In this document: positions 17,432-27,574 of the stretch, piece by piece
How the letters are laid out: each line of letters begins with the position of its first letter
How positions within the stretch are numbered: position 1 is the stretch's first letter
Source: Fontibacterium temperatum
Lineage (GTDB): Bacteria; Pseudomonadota; Alphaproteobacteria; Pelagibacterales; Pelagibacteraceae
Assembly: GCA_964203055.1 (NCBI GenBank)
Contig: CAXNKS010000002.1
Coordinates: forward strand, 124,001-188,000
DNA length: 64,000 nt
Direction of reading: 5' to 3'
Notes under the pieces: model-generated
Told to the model about the DNA's origin: nothing
The model's input: the letters and a program-made list of their open reading frames with translations, nothing else
The model's database searches: none
Position numbers and translations under genes: made by a program

Positions 17432-20400
17432 ATGAGTAAAGAATTAACAAATTTATTTAAAAAAAATATTAATAAGGAAAACTTTAATAATATTAAAATT
17501 TCTTTAGCCAGTCCTGAAAAGATTAAATCTTGGTCATTTGGAGAAATTAAAAAACCAGAAACTATTAATTACAGAACATTTAAACCTGAAAAAGATGGAT
17601 TATTTTGTTCTAGAATATTTGGACCAGTAAAAGATTATGAATGTTTGTGCGGTAAGTACAAGCGAATGAAATTTAGAGGAATTATTTGCGAAAAGTGCGG
17701 AGTTGAAGTTACAAAAGCAAATGTAAGACGTGAACGAATGGGTCACGTAGAACTATCAACACCAGTTTCTCATATTTGGTTTTTAAAATCATTACCAAGC
17801 AGAATAGCTCTTGCAATGGATATGAAACTTAAAGATCTTGAAAAAGTTTTATATTTTGAAAATTTTATCGTTATTGAGCCAGGACTAACAGAATTTAAGA
17901 AAAATCAATTAATTACAGAAGAAGAATTATTAAAAGCTCAAGAAAAATACGGAGAAGATCAATTTTCCGCAGGAATTGGCGCTGAGGCGATTAGAGAAGT
18001 ATTAGCTGCGATTGATTTACCAGCTGAAAGAGAAAGATTGAGAGAAATATTAAAAACAACAACATCTAAAGTTGCTGAAGAAAGAACGATTAAAAGATTA
18101 AAATTAGTTGAGAACTTCATAAACTCTGGAAATAAACCTGAATGGATGATTTTAACTGTTATACCAGTTATTCCACCAGAGCTTAGACCTTTAGTGCCTC
18201 TTGATGGCGGAAGATTTGCAACATCTGATCTTAACGATCTCTATCGTAGAGTGATTAATAGAAATAATCGATTAAAGAGATTAATGGAATTAAGAGCTCC
18301 AGATATTATTGTTAGAAATGAAAAACGTATGCTGCAAGAAGCGGTTGATGCTTTATTTGATAACGGAAGAAGAGGAAGAGTAATAACAGGAACTGGTAAG
18401 AGACCTCTTAAATCTCTAGCAGATATGCTTAAAGGTAAGCAGGGGCGTTTTAGACAAAACTTATTAGGAAAACGAGTAGATTATTCAGGAAGATCTGTAA
18501 TTGTTGTTGGACCAGAATTAAAACTTCATCAGTGTGGTCTTCCAAAAAAAATGGCATTAGAATTATTTAAGCCATTTATTTATGCAAAATTAGATAAACT
18601 TGGTCTTGCTACAACAATTAAGCAAGCTAAAAAAATAGTAGAAAAAGAAAAATCCGAAGTTTGGGATATTTTAGAAGAAGTTGTTAGAGAGCATCCAATT
18701 CTTTTAAATAGAGCTCCAACACTTCATAGATTAGGTATCCAAGCTTTTGAACCATTATTAATTGAAGGTAAAGCAATTCAACTACATCCTTTGGTTACAG
18801 CTGCTTTCAACGCTGACTTTGATGGAGATCAAATGGCTGTTCACGTTCCATTAAGTATAGAGGCTCAGTTAGAGGCAAGAGTATTAATGATGTCGACTAA
18901 TAATATTTTAAGTCCATCAAACGGAAAACCTATTATCGTTCCATCTCAAGACATGGTTTTAGGAATTTATTATATGTCTCAGTTTTTTGGAGATCAAGAT
19001 ACTAAACCAGTCGGTTACTTCTTAAACTTAGATGAAATTGCTCAAGGACTTGAAAATAAATCAATAAACGTTCATTCTAAAATTGTATCTCGATTTGAAA
19101 CAGTAGATGAAAAAGGTAAGCCAGTTTTTAAAACGTATCAAAGTAGTGTTGGTAGATTTTTATTAGCAGATGTTCTTCCAAAACATCATAAAATTTCATT
19201 TGATTTAGTAAATAAATTATTAACCAAAAAGCAAATTTCTGAACTTATAGATATTATTTTTAGATACTGCGGTCAGAAAGAGACAGTAGTTTTTTGCGAT
19301 AAATTAATGACTATTGGCTTCCTTAATGCATTTAAAGCAGGAATTTCTTTTGGAAAAGATGATTTAGTTATTCCTGAATCAAAAGAAAAAATTATATCAG
19401 AGGCTAAAAAAATGGTTGAGGAGTACGAAACTCAATATTCTGAGGGTTTAATCACTAAAGGTGAGAAATATAACAAAGTTGTAGACCAATGGTCTAAATG
19501 TACAGATAAAATTGCAAGCGAGATGATGAAAAATATTTCTGCATCTAAAATTAATAAGGAAGACGGCTCAATAACAACTAACTCTATATTCATGATGGCA
19601 GATTCTGGAGCTAGAGGTTCTGCAGCTCAGATGAAGCAATTAGCTGGTATGAGAGGTCTAATGGCAAAACCATCTGGAGAAATTATTGAAACACCTATTA
19701 TTTCAAATTTCAAAGAGGGTTTAACAGTCTTAGAATACTTTACATCTACTCATGGAGCGCGAAAAGGACTTGCGGATACAGCTTTAAAAACTGCAAACTC
19801 TGGATATTTAACAAGAAGATTATGTGATGTTTCCCAGGATGTTATCGTAAGACTTAAATTCTGTGGAACTAAAAAACATATTAATATTAGCGAGATTATA
19901 GAAGGCGGTAATATCATCGTATCTTTAACAGAAAGATCTTTAGGAAGAATTGCTGCTAAAGATATTAAAGCTCCAAACACTGGAGATGTTATCGTTAAAG
20001 CAAAACAGTTAATTGAAGAAAAACAATGTGAATTAATGGATGCTTCAGGAGTTAAATCTATAGATGTTTATTCACCAATTACTTGCGAAGCAAAAGATGG
20101 AATTTGCATAACTTGTTACGGAAGAGATTTAGCAAGAGGAAGATTAGTATCAATAGGTGAGTGTGTTGGAATGATAGCAGCTCAATCAATTGGAGAGCCA
20201 GGAACACAGCTTACAATGAGAACTTTCCACGTTGGAGGTACAGCGCAAATTAAACAAGAGTCCTCAATAATCGCTCCTTCAGAAGGAGTATTAAAAGTTT
20301 CTAATCAAAACTTAATTGAAGATTCTAAAAAAGAACTAATAGTGATGGGAAGAAATACTGAAATTATTATTGAAAAAAATGGCACGAACGTTGCAATGTA

Positions 20401-21592
20401 TAAAATTCCATACGGATCTAAACTTTTTGCAAAACCAGATCAACCAGTTAAAAAAGGTCAAAAAATTTGTGAGTGGGATCCATATACTCTGCCAGTTATT
20501 TCAGAAACTGATGGTATCGTTAATTTTGTAGATTTAATTGATGGGGCATCGATTACAGATTCTACAGATGAAGCTACGGGAATTTCTTCTAAAGTTGTTT
20601 TAGATTGGAGAGGTCAATCTAAGAATCTTGATCTTAAACCACGACTTACATTAAGAGATAGCAAAGGAAAAGTCGTTAAAAAAGCAGACGATAACGAAGC
20701 AAGATATTATTTAGTTCCAGAAACAATTTTATCAGTTGAAGACGGCGATAAAATTAATGCAGGAGACGTATTAGCTAGATTACCTAAAGCAACTTCAAAA
20801 ACAAAAGATATTACCGGAGGATTACCAAGAGTTGCTGAATTATTTGAAGCAAGAAAGCCAAAAGAAGGAGCAATCATTGCTGAGAATGATGGTAAAATTG
20901 AATTTGGAAAAGAAGTTAGAGGAAAACTTAAAATTACAATTAAATCAAAAGCAGGAATTGAATCTACTTATTTAATTCCAAAAGGAAAACAAGTTAACTT
21001 CAATCCAGGCGAAGAAATTAAAAAAGGAGAATATTTATTAGATGGAAGTCCAGCTCCTCATGATATTTTAAGAATTTTAGGAGTAGAAGCTCTTGCAAAT
21101 TACTTTATAGACGAAGTTCAAGAAGTTTACAGATTACAAGGAGTTATAATTAACGATAAACACATTGAAGTTATTGTTAGACAAATGTTAAGAAAAGTTG
21201 AAATTAAAGCTTCAGGAGATACACCTTTCTTAGTTGGAGAATTGGTTGATAAAATTGATCTAGATGAATTAAATAAAAAATTAGTTTCAGAAGGCAAGGC
21301 CCCTGCAAAAGTTGATCCAGTATTACTAGGTATTACAAAAGCTTCATTACAGACTAAATCATTTATTTCTGCAGCTTCATTTCAAGAAACAACAAGAGTT
21401 CTTACTGAGGCAGCAATCAAAGGTAAAGTTGATGTACTTCATGGCTTGAAAGAAAACGTTATTGTCGGCAGATTAATTCCAGCGGGAACGGGAGATAGCA
21501 CATTTAAATTCTCTAAAATTGCTCGTGAAAGAGACATGGAGCTTCAAAACAGCAAAGCAAAAGTCCCTGAGCAATTAGCAGTTACTAAGTAG
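17432..21592 (+). CDS. rpoC: DNA-directed RNA polymerase subunit beta'
   Basis: This is the largest RNA polymerase subunit, 1386 residues. It shows the N-terminal zinc motif CLCGKYKRMKFRGIICEKC, the catalytic NADFDGDQMAVH, the bridge-helix/trigger-loop region with GEPGTQLTMRTFHVGG, and the second zinc cluster with CEAKDGICITCYG. There is no Shine-Dalgarno sequence; the start follows the rpoB stop directly. It is the last gene before the 197-base gap upstream of rpsL. Confidence 0.98.
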   Translation: MSKELTNLFKKNINKENFNNIKISLASPEKIKSWSFGEIKKPETINYRTFKPEKDGLFCSRIFGPVKDYECLCGKYKRMKFRGIICEKCGVEVTKANVRRERMGHVELSTPVSHIWFLKSLPSRIALAMDMKLKDLEKVLYFENFIVIEPGLTEFKKNQLITEEELLKAQEKYGEDQFSAGIGAEAIREVLAAIDLPAERERLREILKTTTSKVAEERTIKRLKLVENFINSGNKPEWMILTVIPVIPPELRPLVPLDGGRFATSDLNDLYRRVINRNNRLKRLMELRAPDIIVRNEKRMLQEAVDALFDNGRRGRVITGTGKRPLKSLADMLKGKQGRFRQNLLGKRVDYSGRSVIVVGPELKLHQCGLPKKMALELFKPFIYAKLDKLGLATTIKQAKKIVEKEKSEVWDILEEVVREHPILLNRAPTLHRLGIQAFEPLLIEGKAIQLHPLVTAAFNADFDGDQMAVHVPLSIEAQLEARVLMMSTNNILSPSNGKPIIVPSQDMVLGIYYMSQFFGDQDTKPVGYFLNLDEIAQGLENKSINVHSKIVSRFETVDEKGKPVFKTYQSSVGRFLLADVLPKHHKISFDLVNKLLTKKQISELIDIIFRYCGQKETVVFCDKLMTIGFLNAFKAGISFGKDDLVIPESKEKIISEAKKMVEEYETQYSEGLITKGEKYNKVVDQWSKCTDKIASEMMKNISASKINKEDGSITTNSIFMMADSGARGSAAQMKQLAGMRGLMAKPSGEIIETPIISNFKEGLTVLEYFTSTHGARKGLADTALKTANSGYLTRRLCDVSQDVIVRLKFCGTKKHINISEIIEGGNIIVSLTERSLGRIAAKDIKAPNTGDVIVKAKQLIEEKQCELMDASGVKSIDVYSPITCEAKDGICITCYGRDLARGRLVSIGECVGMIAAQSIGEPGTQLTMRTFHVGGTAQIKQESSIIAPSEGVLKVSNQNLIEDSKKELIVMGRNTEIIIEKNGTNVAMYKIPYGSKLFAKPDQPVKKGQKICEWDPYTLPVISETDGIVNFVDLIDGASITDSTDEATGISSKVVLDWRGQSKNLDLKPRLTLRDSKGKVVKKADDNEARYYLVPETILSVEDGDKINAGDVLARLPKATSKTKDITGGLPRVAELFEARKPKEGAIIAENDGKIEFGKEVRGKLKITIKSKAGIESTYLIPKGKQVNFNPGEEIKKGEYLLDGSPAPHDILRILGVEALANYFIDEVQEVYRLQGVIINDKHIEVIVRQMLRKVEIKASGDTPFLVGELVDKIDLDELNKKLVSEGKAPAKVDPVLLGITKASLQTKSFISAASFQETTRVLTEAAIKGKVDVLHGLKENVIVGRLIPAGTGDSTFKFSKIARERDMELQNSKAKVPEQLAVTK

Positions 21593-21645
21593 TAATTAGC
21601 TAAGTTTTTCAACATCAATTAAGCAGTTTTTTATACAACTACAAT

Positions 21646-21673
21646 TTGACCTTTCGCGTAATTTAAGTATTAT
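21646..21673 (+). promoter_or_regulatory. Predicted sigma-70 promoter of the str operon (rpsL)
   Basis: TTGACC at 21646-21651 and TATTAT at 21668-21673 are 16 bases apart. The pair lies in the middle of the 197-base rpoC-rpsL gap, the only sizeable gap inside the ribosomal block. The predicted transcript would have a leader of about 110 bases before the rpsL ATG at 21790, which leaves room for autogenous control, although I see no clear S7-type structure. Confidence 0.7.
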
Positions 21674-21789
21674 GCCCACACTTTTTTAAGGTAGCAAGTA
21701 AGGCTCTCAAGCACTTAAACTCCTACCAGATTTTAGGTTTCGACCTTATTTTCTATCCTTAAATTATTAATTTTTTAAATTTGAAATTT

Positions 21790-22161
21790 ATGCCTACGAT
21801 TAATCAACTCGTGAAACGAGGAAGAGTTAAACCAAAAGTAAGGAACAAAGTTCCTGCACTAGAAGCATCACCTCAAAAAAGAGGAGTGTGTACTAGAGTT
21901 TATACAACGACCCCAAAAAAACCTAACTCAGCGTTACGAAAAGTTGCCAGAGTTCGTTTGTCTAACGGATTTGAAGTTACTAGTTATATTCCAGGAGAAG
22001 GTCATAATTTACAAGAGCACTCAGTAGTCATGATAAGAGGAGGAAGAGTAAAAGATTTACCAGGTGTTCGTTATCATACTATTCGAGGAGTTCTCGATAC
22101 TCAAGGTGTTACAAAAATGAAACAACAAAGATCTAAATACGGAGCAAAGAGACCTAAATAA
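21790..22161 (+). CDS. rpsL: 30S ribosomal protein S12
   Basis: S12 is a decoding-centre protein. I choose ATG 21790, giving the canonical N-terminus MPTINQLVKRGR and 123 residues, over an upstream in-frame TTG at 21781. The streptomycin-site lysines are wild type: TPKKPNSALRK and the KDLPGVRYH region. It begins the str gene group and is followed by rpsG through a TAATTATG junction. Confidence 0.97.
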   Translation: MPTINQLVKRGRVKPKVRNKVPALEASPQKRGVCTRVYTTTPKKPNSALRKVARVRLSNGFEVTSYIPGEGHNLQEHSVVMIRGGRVKDLPGVRYHTIRGVLDTQGVTKMKQQRSKYGAKRPK

Positions 22162-22163
22162 TT

Positions 22164-22634
22164 ATGTCACGAAGAAGAAAACAAACTAAAAGAGATGTAA
22201 GTCCAGATCCAGTTTATAAATCTAAAGTTGTTACTAAATTTATGAATTCTTTAATGTATCAAGGAAAAAAAACAGTTGCTGAAAAAATTTTATATAAAAC
22301 TCTTGAATTAATTAAAACTAAAACGAATGATGATCCAATTAAAGTTTTTAATGAAGCTCTTAAAAACGTAAAACCAAATTTAGAAGTTAAATCAAGAAGA
22401 GTCGGTGGTGCAACATATCAAGTTCCAGTGGATGTAAGAGCTGATAGAGCACAAGCTTTAGCAATTCGTTGGTTAATAGATGCTTCAAGAAAAAGAACAG
22501 ACAAAAGTATGCAGGAAAAATTACTTAAAGAATTATTAGATGCGGCATCTAACAAAGGATCAGCAATCAAAAAAAGAGAAGACACTCACAAAATGGCAGA
22601 AGCTAATAAAGCTTTTGCGCATTTTAGATGGTAA
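22164..22634 (+). CDS. rpsG: 30S ribosomal protein S7
   Basis: S7 nucleates assembly of the 30S head and contacts the exit site. The 156-residue protein has the usual start MSRRRKQTKR and motifs GGATYQVPVDVR and KGSAIKKREDTHKMAEANKAF. It starts two bases after the rpsL stop and ends four bases before fusA. Confidence 0.97.
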   Translation: MSRRRKQTKRDVSPDPVYKSKVVTKFMNSLMYQGKKTVAEKILYKTLELIKTKTNDDPIKVFNEALKNVKPNLEVKSRRVGGATYQVPVDVRADRAQALAIRWLIDASRKRTDKSMQEKLLKELLDAASNKGSAIKKREDTHKMAEANKAFAHFRW

Positions 22635-22638
22635 ATTT

Positions 22639-24714
22639 ATGAGCGAAAAATATTCAATAGATAAATACAGAAACATAGGTATCGCCGCACATATAGATGC
22701 TGGCAAAACTACTACTACAGAAAGAATTTTATATTATACAGGTAAAGCCCATAAAATTGGTGAAGTTCATGATGGAGCTGCGACCATGGACTGGATGGAA
22801 CAAGAACAAGAAAGAGGAATTACAATTACATCTGCAGCAACAACTTGTTTTTGGAAAGATCATAGAATTAATATTATCGATACGCCAGGACACGTTGATT
22901 TTACAATTGAAGTTGAAAGGTCATTAAAAGTTTTAGACGGGGCTGTTGCTTGTTTTGACGGAGTTGCAGGCGTTGAGCCTCAATCTGAAACAGTATGGAG
23001 ACAAGCGGACAAATATAAAGTTCCAAGAATTTGTTTTGTTAATAAATTAGACAGAACTGGAGCCAATTTTTTCATGTGTGTAGATATGATTAAAGAGCGT
23101 TTAGGAGCAACTCCTATGGTGCTTCAGCTTCCAATTGGTATTGAAAGTACATTTAAAGGTGTTGTTGATCTTGTGACAATGAAAGGTGTTGTTTGGCAGG
23201 ATGAGAGTTTAGGGGCAAAATTTGATTATGTTGAAATCCCAGCGGACCTTAAAGAACAATCGATTAAATATAGAAAAGAATTAGTAGAACTTGCTGTTGA
23301 GCAAGATGAAAAAGTAATGGAAAATTATCTTAATGGTAAAGATCCATCGGAAGCAGAATTAAAAGCCTGTATCAGAAAAGGAGCAATTTCTTTTGCTTTT
23401 GTTCCAATAATTTGTGGAGCTGCTTTTAAAAATAAAGGGGTTCAATTAATTTTAGATGCAGTAGTAGATTATTTACCAAGTCCCAAAGATGTTGGGCAGG
23501 TAAAAGGTGTTAAGCCAGACACAGAAGAAGAGTTAATCAGAAAATGTAATGATGAAGAACCATTTTCTGCTTTAGCATTCAAAATAGCAAATGACCCATT
23601 TGTCGGATCATTAACATTTATTAGAATTTACTCGGGAACATTGTCTACAGGCACAGGTGTTCTTAACGCAACAACTGGAAAAGAAGAAAGAATTGGTCGT
23701 ATGTTATTAATGCATGCGAATAATAGAGAAGATATTAAAAGTGCAAGTGCTGGAGATATTGTTGCATTAGCTGGTCTTAAAAATACAATTACAGGACATA
23801 CTCTTTGTGACAAGAATAAGCCAATCGTATTAGAGTCTATGGATTTCCCTGAGCCAGTTATTGAAATTGCAGTTGAACCTAAGACAAAAAATGATCAAGA
23901 AAAAATGGGAGAAGCTCTTAACCGTTTAGCAAAAGAAGATCCTTCGTTCAGAGTTTCTTCAGACAACGAATCTGGACAAACAATTATTAAAGGAATGGGT
24001 GAGTTACATTTAGAAATTATCGTAGATAGAATGAAAAGAGAATTTAAAGTTGAAGCTAATATTGGAGCGCCTCAAGTTGCTTATAGAGAAACAATTACTT
24101 CATCTTCTAAACTTGAATACACACATAAAAAACAAAGCGGTGGAGCAGGACAATTTGCTAAAGTTAAGTTAGCTGTTGAGCCTCTTTCTCAAGGAGAGGG
24201 TAGAATTGTTGAAAATTTAATTAAAGGTGGATCGATCCCAAGAGAATTTATTCCAGGAGTTGAAAAAGGAATATTAAGCGTTGCAGATTCAGGGGTATTA
24301 GCAGGTTTTCCATTGCTAGATTATAAAGTTCAAATCTTAGACGGATTACACCATGATGTAGACTCTAGCCCTTTAGCATTTGAATTAGCTGCAAGATATT
24401 GTTTTAGAGAATTATGCCTACAAGCACATCCAAAACTTTTAGAACCAATTATGAAAGTCGAAGTAGTGACACCAGAAGACTATATGGGTGATGTTATTGG
24501 TGACTTAAACAGCAGAAGAGGTCAGGTTGGATCAACTGATAAAAGAGGTAATGCCGCTGTTATTAATGCAATGGTTCCACTTGCAAATATGTTCGGTTAT
24601 GTAAACACTTTAAGATCAATGTCTCAAGGTAGAGCTCAATACACAATGCAGTTTGATCATTATGATCGCGTTCCTCAAAATGTTCAGGACGAAGTTACAA
24701 AGAAGATGGCTTAA
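22639..24714 (+). CDS. fusA: Translation elongation factor EF-G
   Basis: EF-G is the GTPase that drives ribosomal translocation. I choose ATG 22639 (691 residues; MSEKYSIDKYRNIGIAAHIDAG), since the frame's more upstream start at 22540 lies inside rpsG. The P-loop is AHIDAGKTT, G3 is DTPGHVDF and G4 is NKLDRTG, followed by domains II-V including GMGELHLEI and the C-terminal domain with MSQGRAQYTMQFDHY. It follows rpsG by four bases and precedes rpsJ by three. Confidence 0.97.
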   Translation: MSEKYSIDKYRNIGIAAHIDAGKTTTTERILYYTGKAHKIGEVHDGAATMDWMEQEQERGITITSAATTCFWKDHRINIIDTPGHVDFTIEVERSLKVLDGAVACFDGVAGVEPQSETVWRQADKYKVPRICFVNKLDRTGANFFMCVDMIKERLGATPMVLQLPIGIESTFKGVVDLVTMKGVVWQDESLGAKFDYVEIPADLKEQSIKYRKELVELAVEQDEKVMENYLNGKDPSEAELKACIRKGAISFAFVPIICGAAFKNKGVQLILDAVVDYLPSPKDVGQVKGVKPDTEEELIRKCNDEEPFSALAFKIANDPFVGSLTFIRIYSGTLSTGTGVLNATTGKEERIGRMLLMHANNREDIKSASAGDIVALAGLKNTITGHTLCDKNKPIVLESMDFPEPVIEIAVEPKTKNDQEKMGEALNRLAKEDPSFRVSSDNESGQTIIKGMGELHLEIIVDRMKREFKVEANIGAPQVAYRETITSSSKLEYTHKKQSGGAGQFAKVKLAVEPLSQGEGRIVENLIKGGSIPREFIPGVEKGILSVADSGVLAGFPLLDYKVQILDGLHHDVDSSPLAFELAARYCFRELCLQAHPKLLEPIMKVEVVTPEDYMGDVIGDLNSRRGQVGSTDKRGNAAVINAMVPLANMFGYVNTLRSMSQGRAQYTMQFDHYDRVPQNVQDEVTKKMA

Positions 24715-24717
24715 ATT

Positions 24718-25026
24718 ATGGATAAACAGAATATTAGAATTAAATTAAGAGCGTATGATCATAAAGTGTTAGATCAATCAACCCTTGAGATTGTAAATAC
24801 AGCTAAGAGAACTGGAGCTCAGGTAAGAGGGCCAATACCACTTCCAACACGTAAAGAAATTTTTACAGTATTAAGATCTCCTCACATTGATAAAAAAAGC
24901 AGAGAACAGTTTGAAACAAGAACACATAAACGAATGATAGACATTCTAGATCCAACACCTCAAACAGTTGAGGCGTTAATGAAATTAGATCTAGCTTCAG
25001 GCGTAGATGTGGAAATTAAAATTTAA
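24718..25026 (+). CDS. rpsJ: 30S ribosomal protein S10 (NusE)
   Basis: S10 is a 30S head protein that also pairs with NusG. The 102-residue product has normal length and the family motif GPIPLPTRKEIFTVLRSPH. It opens the S10 gene group and follows fusA directly with TAAATTATG; no separate promoter or L4-type leader fits in the three-base gap, and tuf is not present between them. Confidence 0.97.
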   Translation: MDKQNIRIKLRAYDHKVLDQSTLEIVNTAKRTGAQVRGPIPLPTRKEIFTVLRSPHIDKKSREQFETRTHKRMIDILDPTPQTVEALMKLDLASGVDVEIKI

Positions 25027-25029
25027 ATT

Positions 25030-25812
25030 ATGACTTTAGGTTTAATTGGTAAAAAAATTGGGATGACACGAAGGTTTTACGAGAATGGCCAATCAGTTCC
25101 TGTAACTGTTCTTCATGTTGAGCCAGGTAAAGTTGTTGATGTTATTACTAAAGAAAAACGAGGTTATAGCGCTGTATTAGTTGGGTTTGGACATATTAAA
25201 AATTCAAAAGTTACAAAGCAAATGAAAGGTGTTTTTGCAAAAAAATCTTTAGAACCTAAAAAAATTTTAAAAGAATTTAGAGTAGATACAGATAGTGATC
25301 TGAAATTAGGCTCGGATATAGATTTAAATATTTTCAAAGACATAAATTTTGTGGACATTAGATCAAAAACAATTGGAAAAGGTTTTGCCGGAGTTATGAA
25401 AAGGCATAATTTTGCAGGATTAAGAGCGACTCACGGGGTTTCAGTATCTCACAGATCTCATGGTTCTACAGGTCAAAGACAAGACCCAGGCAGAGTTTTC
25501 AAGGGCAAAAAAATGGCTGGTCATATGGGAGATAAATTTAGAACGGTTGAAAGATTAGAAATTATTGAAACTGATTTAGAAAATAATTTATTATTTGTAA
25601 AAGGCTCGGTTCCAGGAGCAAAAAATACTGTAGTTGAAATTAATAAAGCAGTTAAAGAAAGAAACAAAAGAACTATGAAAGATACTATTCAAGCTTTCAA
25701 AGACGACATTGCTGAAGGATTAAAAGAAAAATCAAATAAAAAAGAAAAAAGTGCAGAAACTAATAAAAAAGATGCAAAAGTAGCAGCAGCACCAGCAGCG
25801 GAAAAGAAATAA
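25030..25812 (+). CDS. rplC: 50S ribosomal protein L3, with Lys/Ala-rich C-terminal tail
   Basis: L3 is an early assembly protein near the peptidyl-transferase centre. The 260-residue product begins GLIGKKIGMTR and contains the conserved loop THGVSVSHRSHGSTGQ. Beyond about residue 212 it carries an extra tail of some 45 residues, rich in Lys, Glu and Ala and ending AAAPAAEKK, so it is longer than the roughly 210-residue family norm. It lies between rpsJ and rplD. Confidence 0.96.
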   Translation: MTLGLIGKKIGMTRRFYENGQSVPVTVLHVEPGKVVDVITKEKRGYSAVLVGFGHIKNSKVTKQMKGVFAKKSLEPKKILKEFRVDTDSDLKLGSDIDLNIFKDINFVDIRSKTIGKGFAGVMKRHNFAGLRATHGVSVSHRSHGSTGQRQDPGRVFKGKKMAGHMGDKFRTVERLEIIETDLENNLLFVKGSVPGAKNTVVEINKAVKERNKRTMKDTIQAFKDDIAEGLKEKSNKKEKSAETNKKDAKVAAAPAAEKK

Positions 25813-25816
25813 TTAT

Positions 25817-26443
25817 ATGAAAATAAAAGAATTAGGAATTGATGGAAAAGATGTTGGAAATATTGAAGTTTCTGACAATATATTTTCGTTAAAACCTAGA
25901 AAAGATATTATAAAAATGGTTGTTGATTGGCAAATAAGTCGTCACTCAAAAAAAACTGGTTATACAAAAACTAGAGGAGAAGTTGCTGGGTCTAGAAAAA
26001 AAATAGGACCACAAAAAGGATCTGGAGGAGCGCGACATGGTAATATTACAGCTCCAATATTTGTTGGTGGTGGTATTGCGCATGGACCAAAAGCAAAAGG
26101 AAAGCATAGAGTGAAAAGATTAAATAAAAAAGTTAGAAAACTAGGATTAAAACATGCTTTATCTAGTAAAGTTTTAGACAATAAAATTAATATTTTATCA
26201 GATAAAGATTTTAAAAATTTTAAAACTAAAGATTTTAGTAAATTTTTATCAAAAATTAATTCAAAGAGTGCATTATTAATTTATGATAACGAGAATGAAG
26301 TTTTATTAAATAACGTAAAAAATATTAAGAATATTAAAAATATTCCAGAGATTGGTACGAATGTTTATGACATTTTAAAATATCAAAATGTCTTATTTAC
26401 ACATTCTTCAATTAAAAAACTTCAGGAAAGATTATTAAAATGA
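25817..26443 (+). CDS. rplD: 50S ribosomal protein L4
   Basis: L4 lines the upper exit tunnel and in some bacteria controls the S10 operon. The 208-residue product has the tunnel-loop signature around residues 40-95 (TRGEVAGSRKKIGPQKGSGGAR). The C-terminal half is Lys/Asn-rich. Its last four bases overlap the rplW start (ATGA). Confidence 0.95.
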   Translation: MKIKELGIDGKDVGNIEVSDNIFSLKPRKDIIKMVVDWQISRHSKKTGYTKTRGEVAGSRKKIGPQKGSGGARHGNITAPIFVGGGIAHGPKAKGKHRVKRLNKKVRKLGLKHALSSKVLDNKINILSDKDFKNFKTKDFSKFLSKINSKSALLIYDNENEVLLNNVKNIKNIKNIPEIGTNVYDILKYQNVLFTHSSIKKLQERLLK

Positions 26444-26742
26444 AAAAAAGAGCTGACAATTTCTCATACGATATTATTCTTGAGCCTGTAGTGACTGAAA
26501 AATCTACTAATTTAAGTTCGTTAAATAAAGTAGTATTTAAAGTCGCTCCTTTTGCAACAAAAGCGAATATTAAAAAAAGTATTGAAAAACTTTTTAAAGT
26601 TAATGTTATTAAAGTGAATACTATTAATCTTCACCCAAGATTTAAAATGGTTAGAGGAAGAGTTGCAAGAACTTCTGGGTACAAAAAAGCTATTGTTACT
26701 TTAAAAAAAGGACAATCAATTGATATTACAACTGGAATATAA
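26440..26742 (+). CDS. rplW: 50S ribosomal protein L23
   Basis: L23 sits at the tunnel exit and is the docking point for trigger factor and SRP. The 100-residue product contains EPVVTEKSTNL near the N-terminus and the loop HPRFKMVRGRVARTSGYKKA. It overlaps rplD by four bases and precedes rplB by two. Confidence 0.96.
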   Translation: MKKRADNFSYDIILEPVVTEKSTNLSSLNKVVFKVAPFATKANIKKSIEKLFKVNVIKVNTINLHPRFKMVRGRVARTSGYKKAIVTLKKGQSIDITTGI

Positions 26743-26744
26743 AA

Positions 26745-27572
26745 ATGACTTTAAAAACATATAAACCTTATACAAAATCTACTAGAGGCACAATTATCTT
26801 GGACAGAACAGGTCTTTGGAAAGGAAAGCCTGTTAAATCTCTTACTTCAGGAATTAATGGTTCATATGGAAGAAATAATTTAGGAAGAATTACATCAAGA
26901 CATCGTTCAGCTGGACATAAGAAAAAATATAGATTTGTAGATTTTAAAAGAAATAAGTTTGATATGCCCGCTACAGTAATTCGTTTTGAGTACGATCCTT
27001 ATAGAACAGCTAATATTATGCTTGTTGAATATGAAGATAAAACTCAAAGTTATTTAATTGCTCCACAGGATATTAAAGTTGGGACCAAAATTCATTCTGG
27101 AAGAAAAAAAGATATAGAAATTGGTAATTGTATGCCTTTAATTGATATTCCTCCTGCAACTGTTGTTCATAATGTGGAAATGAGACCAGGTAACGGCGCA
27201 GTATTAGCAAGATCAGCCGGTACTTCTGTGCAAATTATGAGTCACGACCAAGATTATACAACATTAAAATTAGCCTCAGGCGAAGTAAGAAGAGTACAAA
27301 GTTTATGCAAAGCGACTATTGGCGCTGTATCAAATCCTGATCAAAAAAATATTAAAATTGGTAAAGCTGGAAGAAGCAGATGGTTAGGAGTTAGACCACA
27401 AACAAGAGGTATAGCAATGAACCCTGTTGATCACCCACACGGCGGAAGAACTAACGGAGGAAGACATCCTGTTACTCCTTGGGGCATCAAGACCAAAGGA
27501 AAGAAAACTAGAAAAAATAAAAATACCGATAAGTATATTATCTCAAGAAAGAAGAAGAGAGGTATTAATTAA
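26745..27572 (+). CDS. rplB: 50S ribosomal protein L2
   Basis: L2 is required for subunit association and the peptidyl-transferase centre. The 275-residue product has normal length. It carries the conserved region with GRNNLGRITSRHRSAGHK and the C-terminal MNPVDHPHGGRTNGGRHP, including the invariant His of this loop. It is followed by rpsS through a TAATTATG junction. Confidence 0.97.
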   Translation: MTLKTYKPYTKSTRGTIILDRTGLWKGKPVKSLTSGINGSYGRNNLGRITSRHRSAGHKKKYRFVDFKRNKFDMPATVIRFEYDPYRTANIMLVEYEDKTQSYLIAPQDIKVGTKIHSGRKKDIEIGNCMPLIDIPPATVVHNVEMRPGNGAVLARSAGTSVQIMSHDQDYTTLKLASGEVRRVQSLCKATIGAVSNPDQKNIKIGKAGRSRWLGVRPQTRGIAMNPVDHPHGGRTNGGRHPVTPWGIKTKGKKTRKNKNTDKYIISRKKKRGIN

Positions 27573-27574
27573 TT

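Noticed and set aside
22540..22638. Upstream start for fusA
   Set aside because: It lies inside rpsG in another frame; the family N-terminus begins at ATG 22639.
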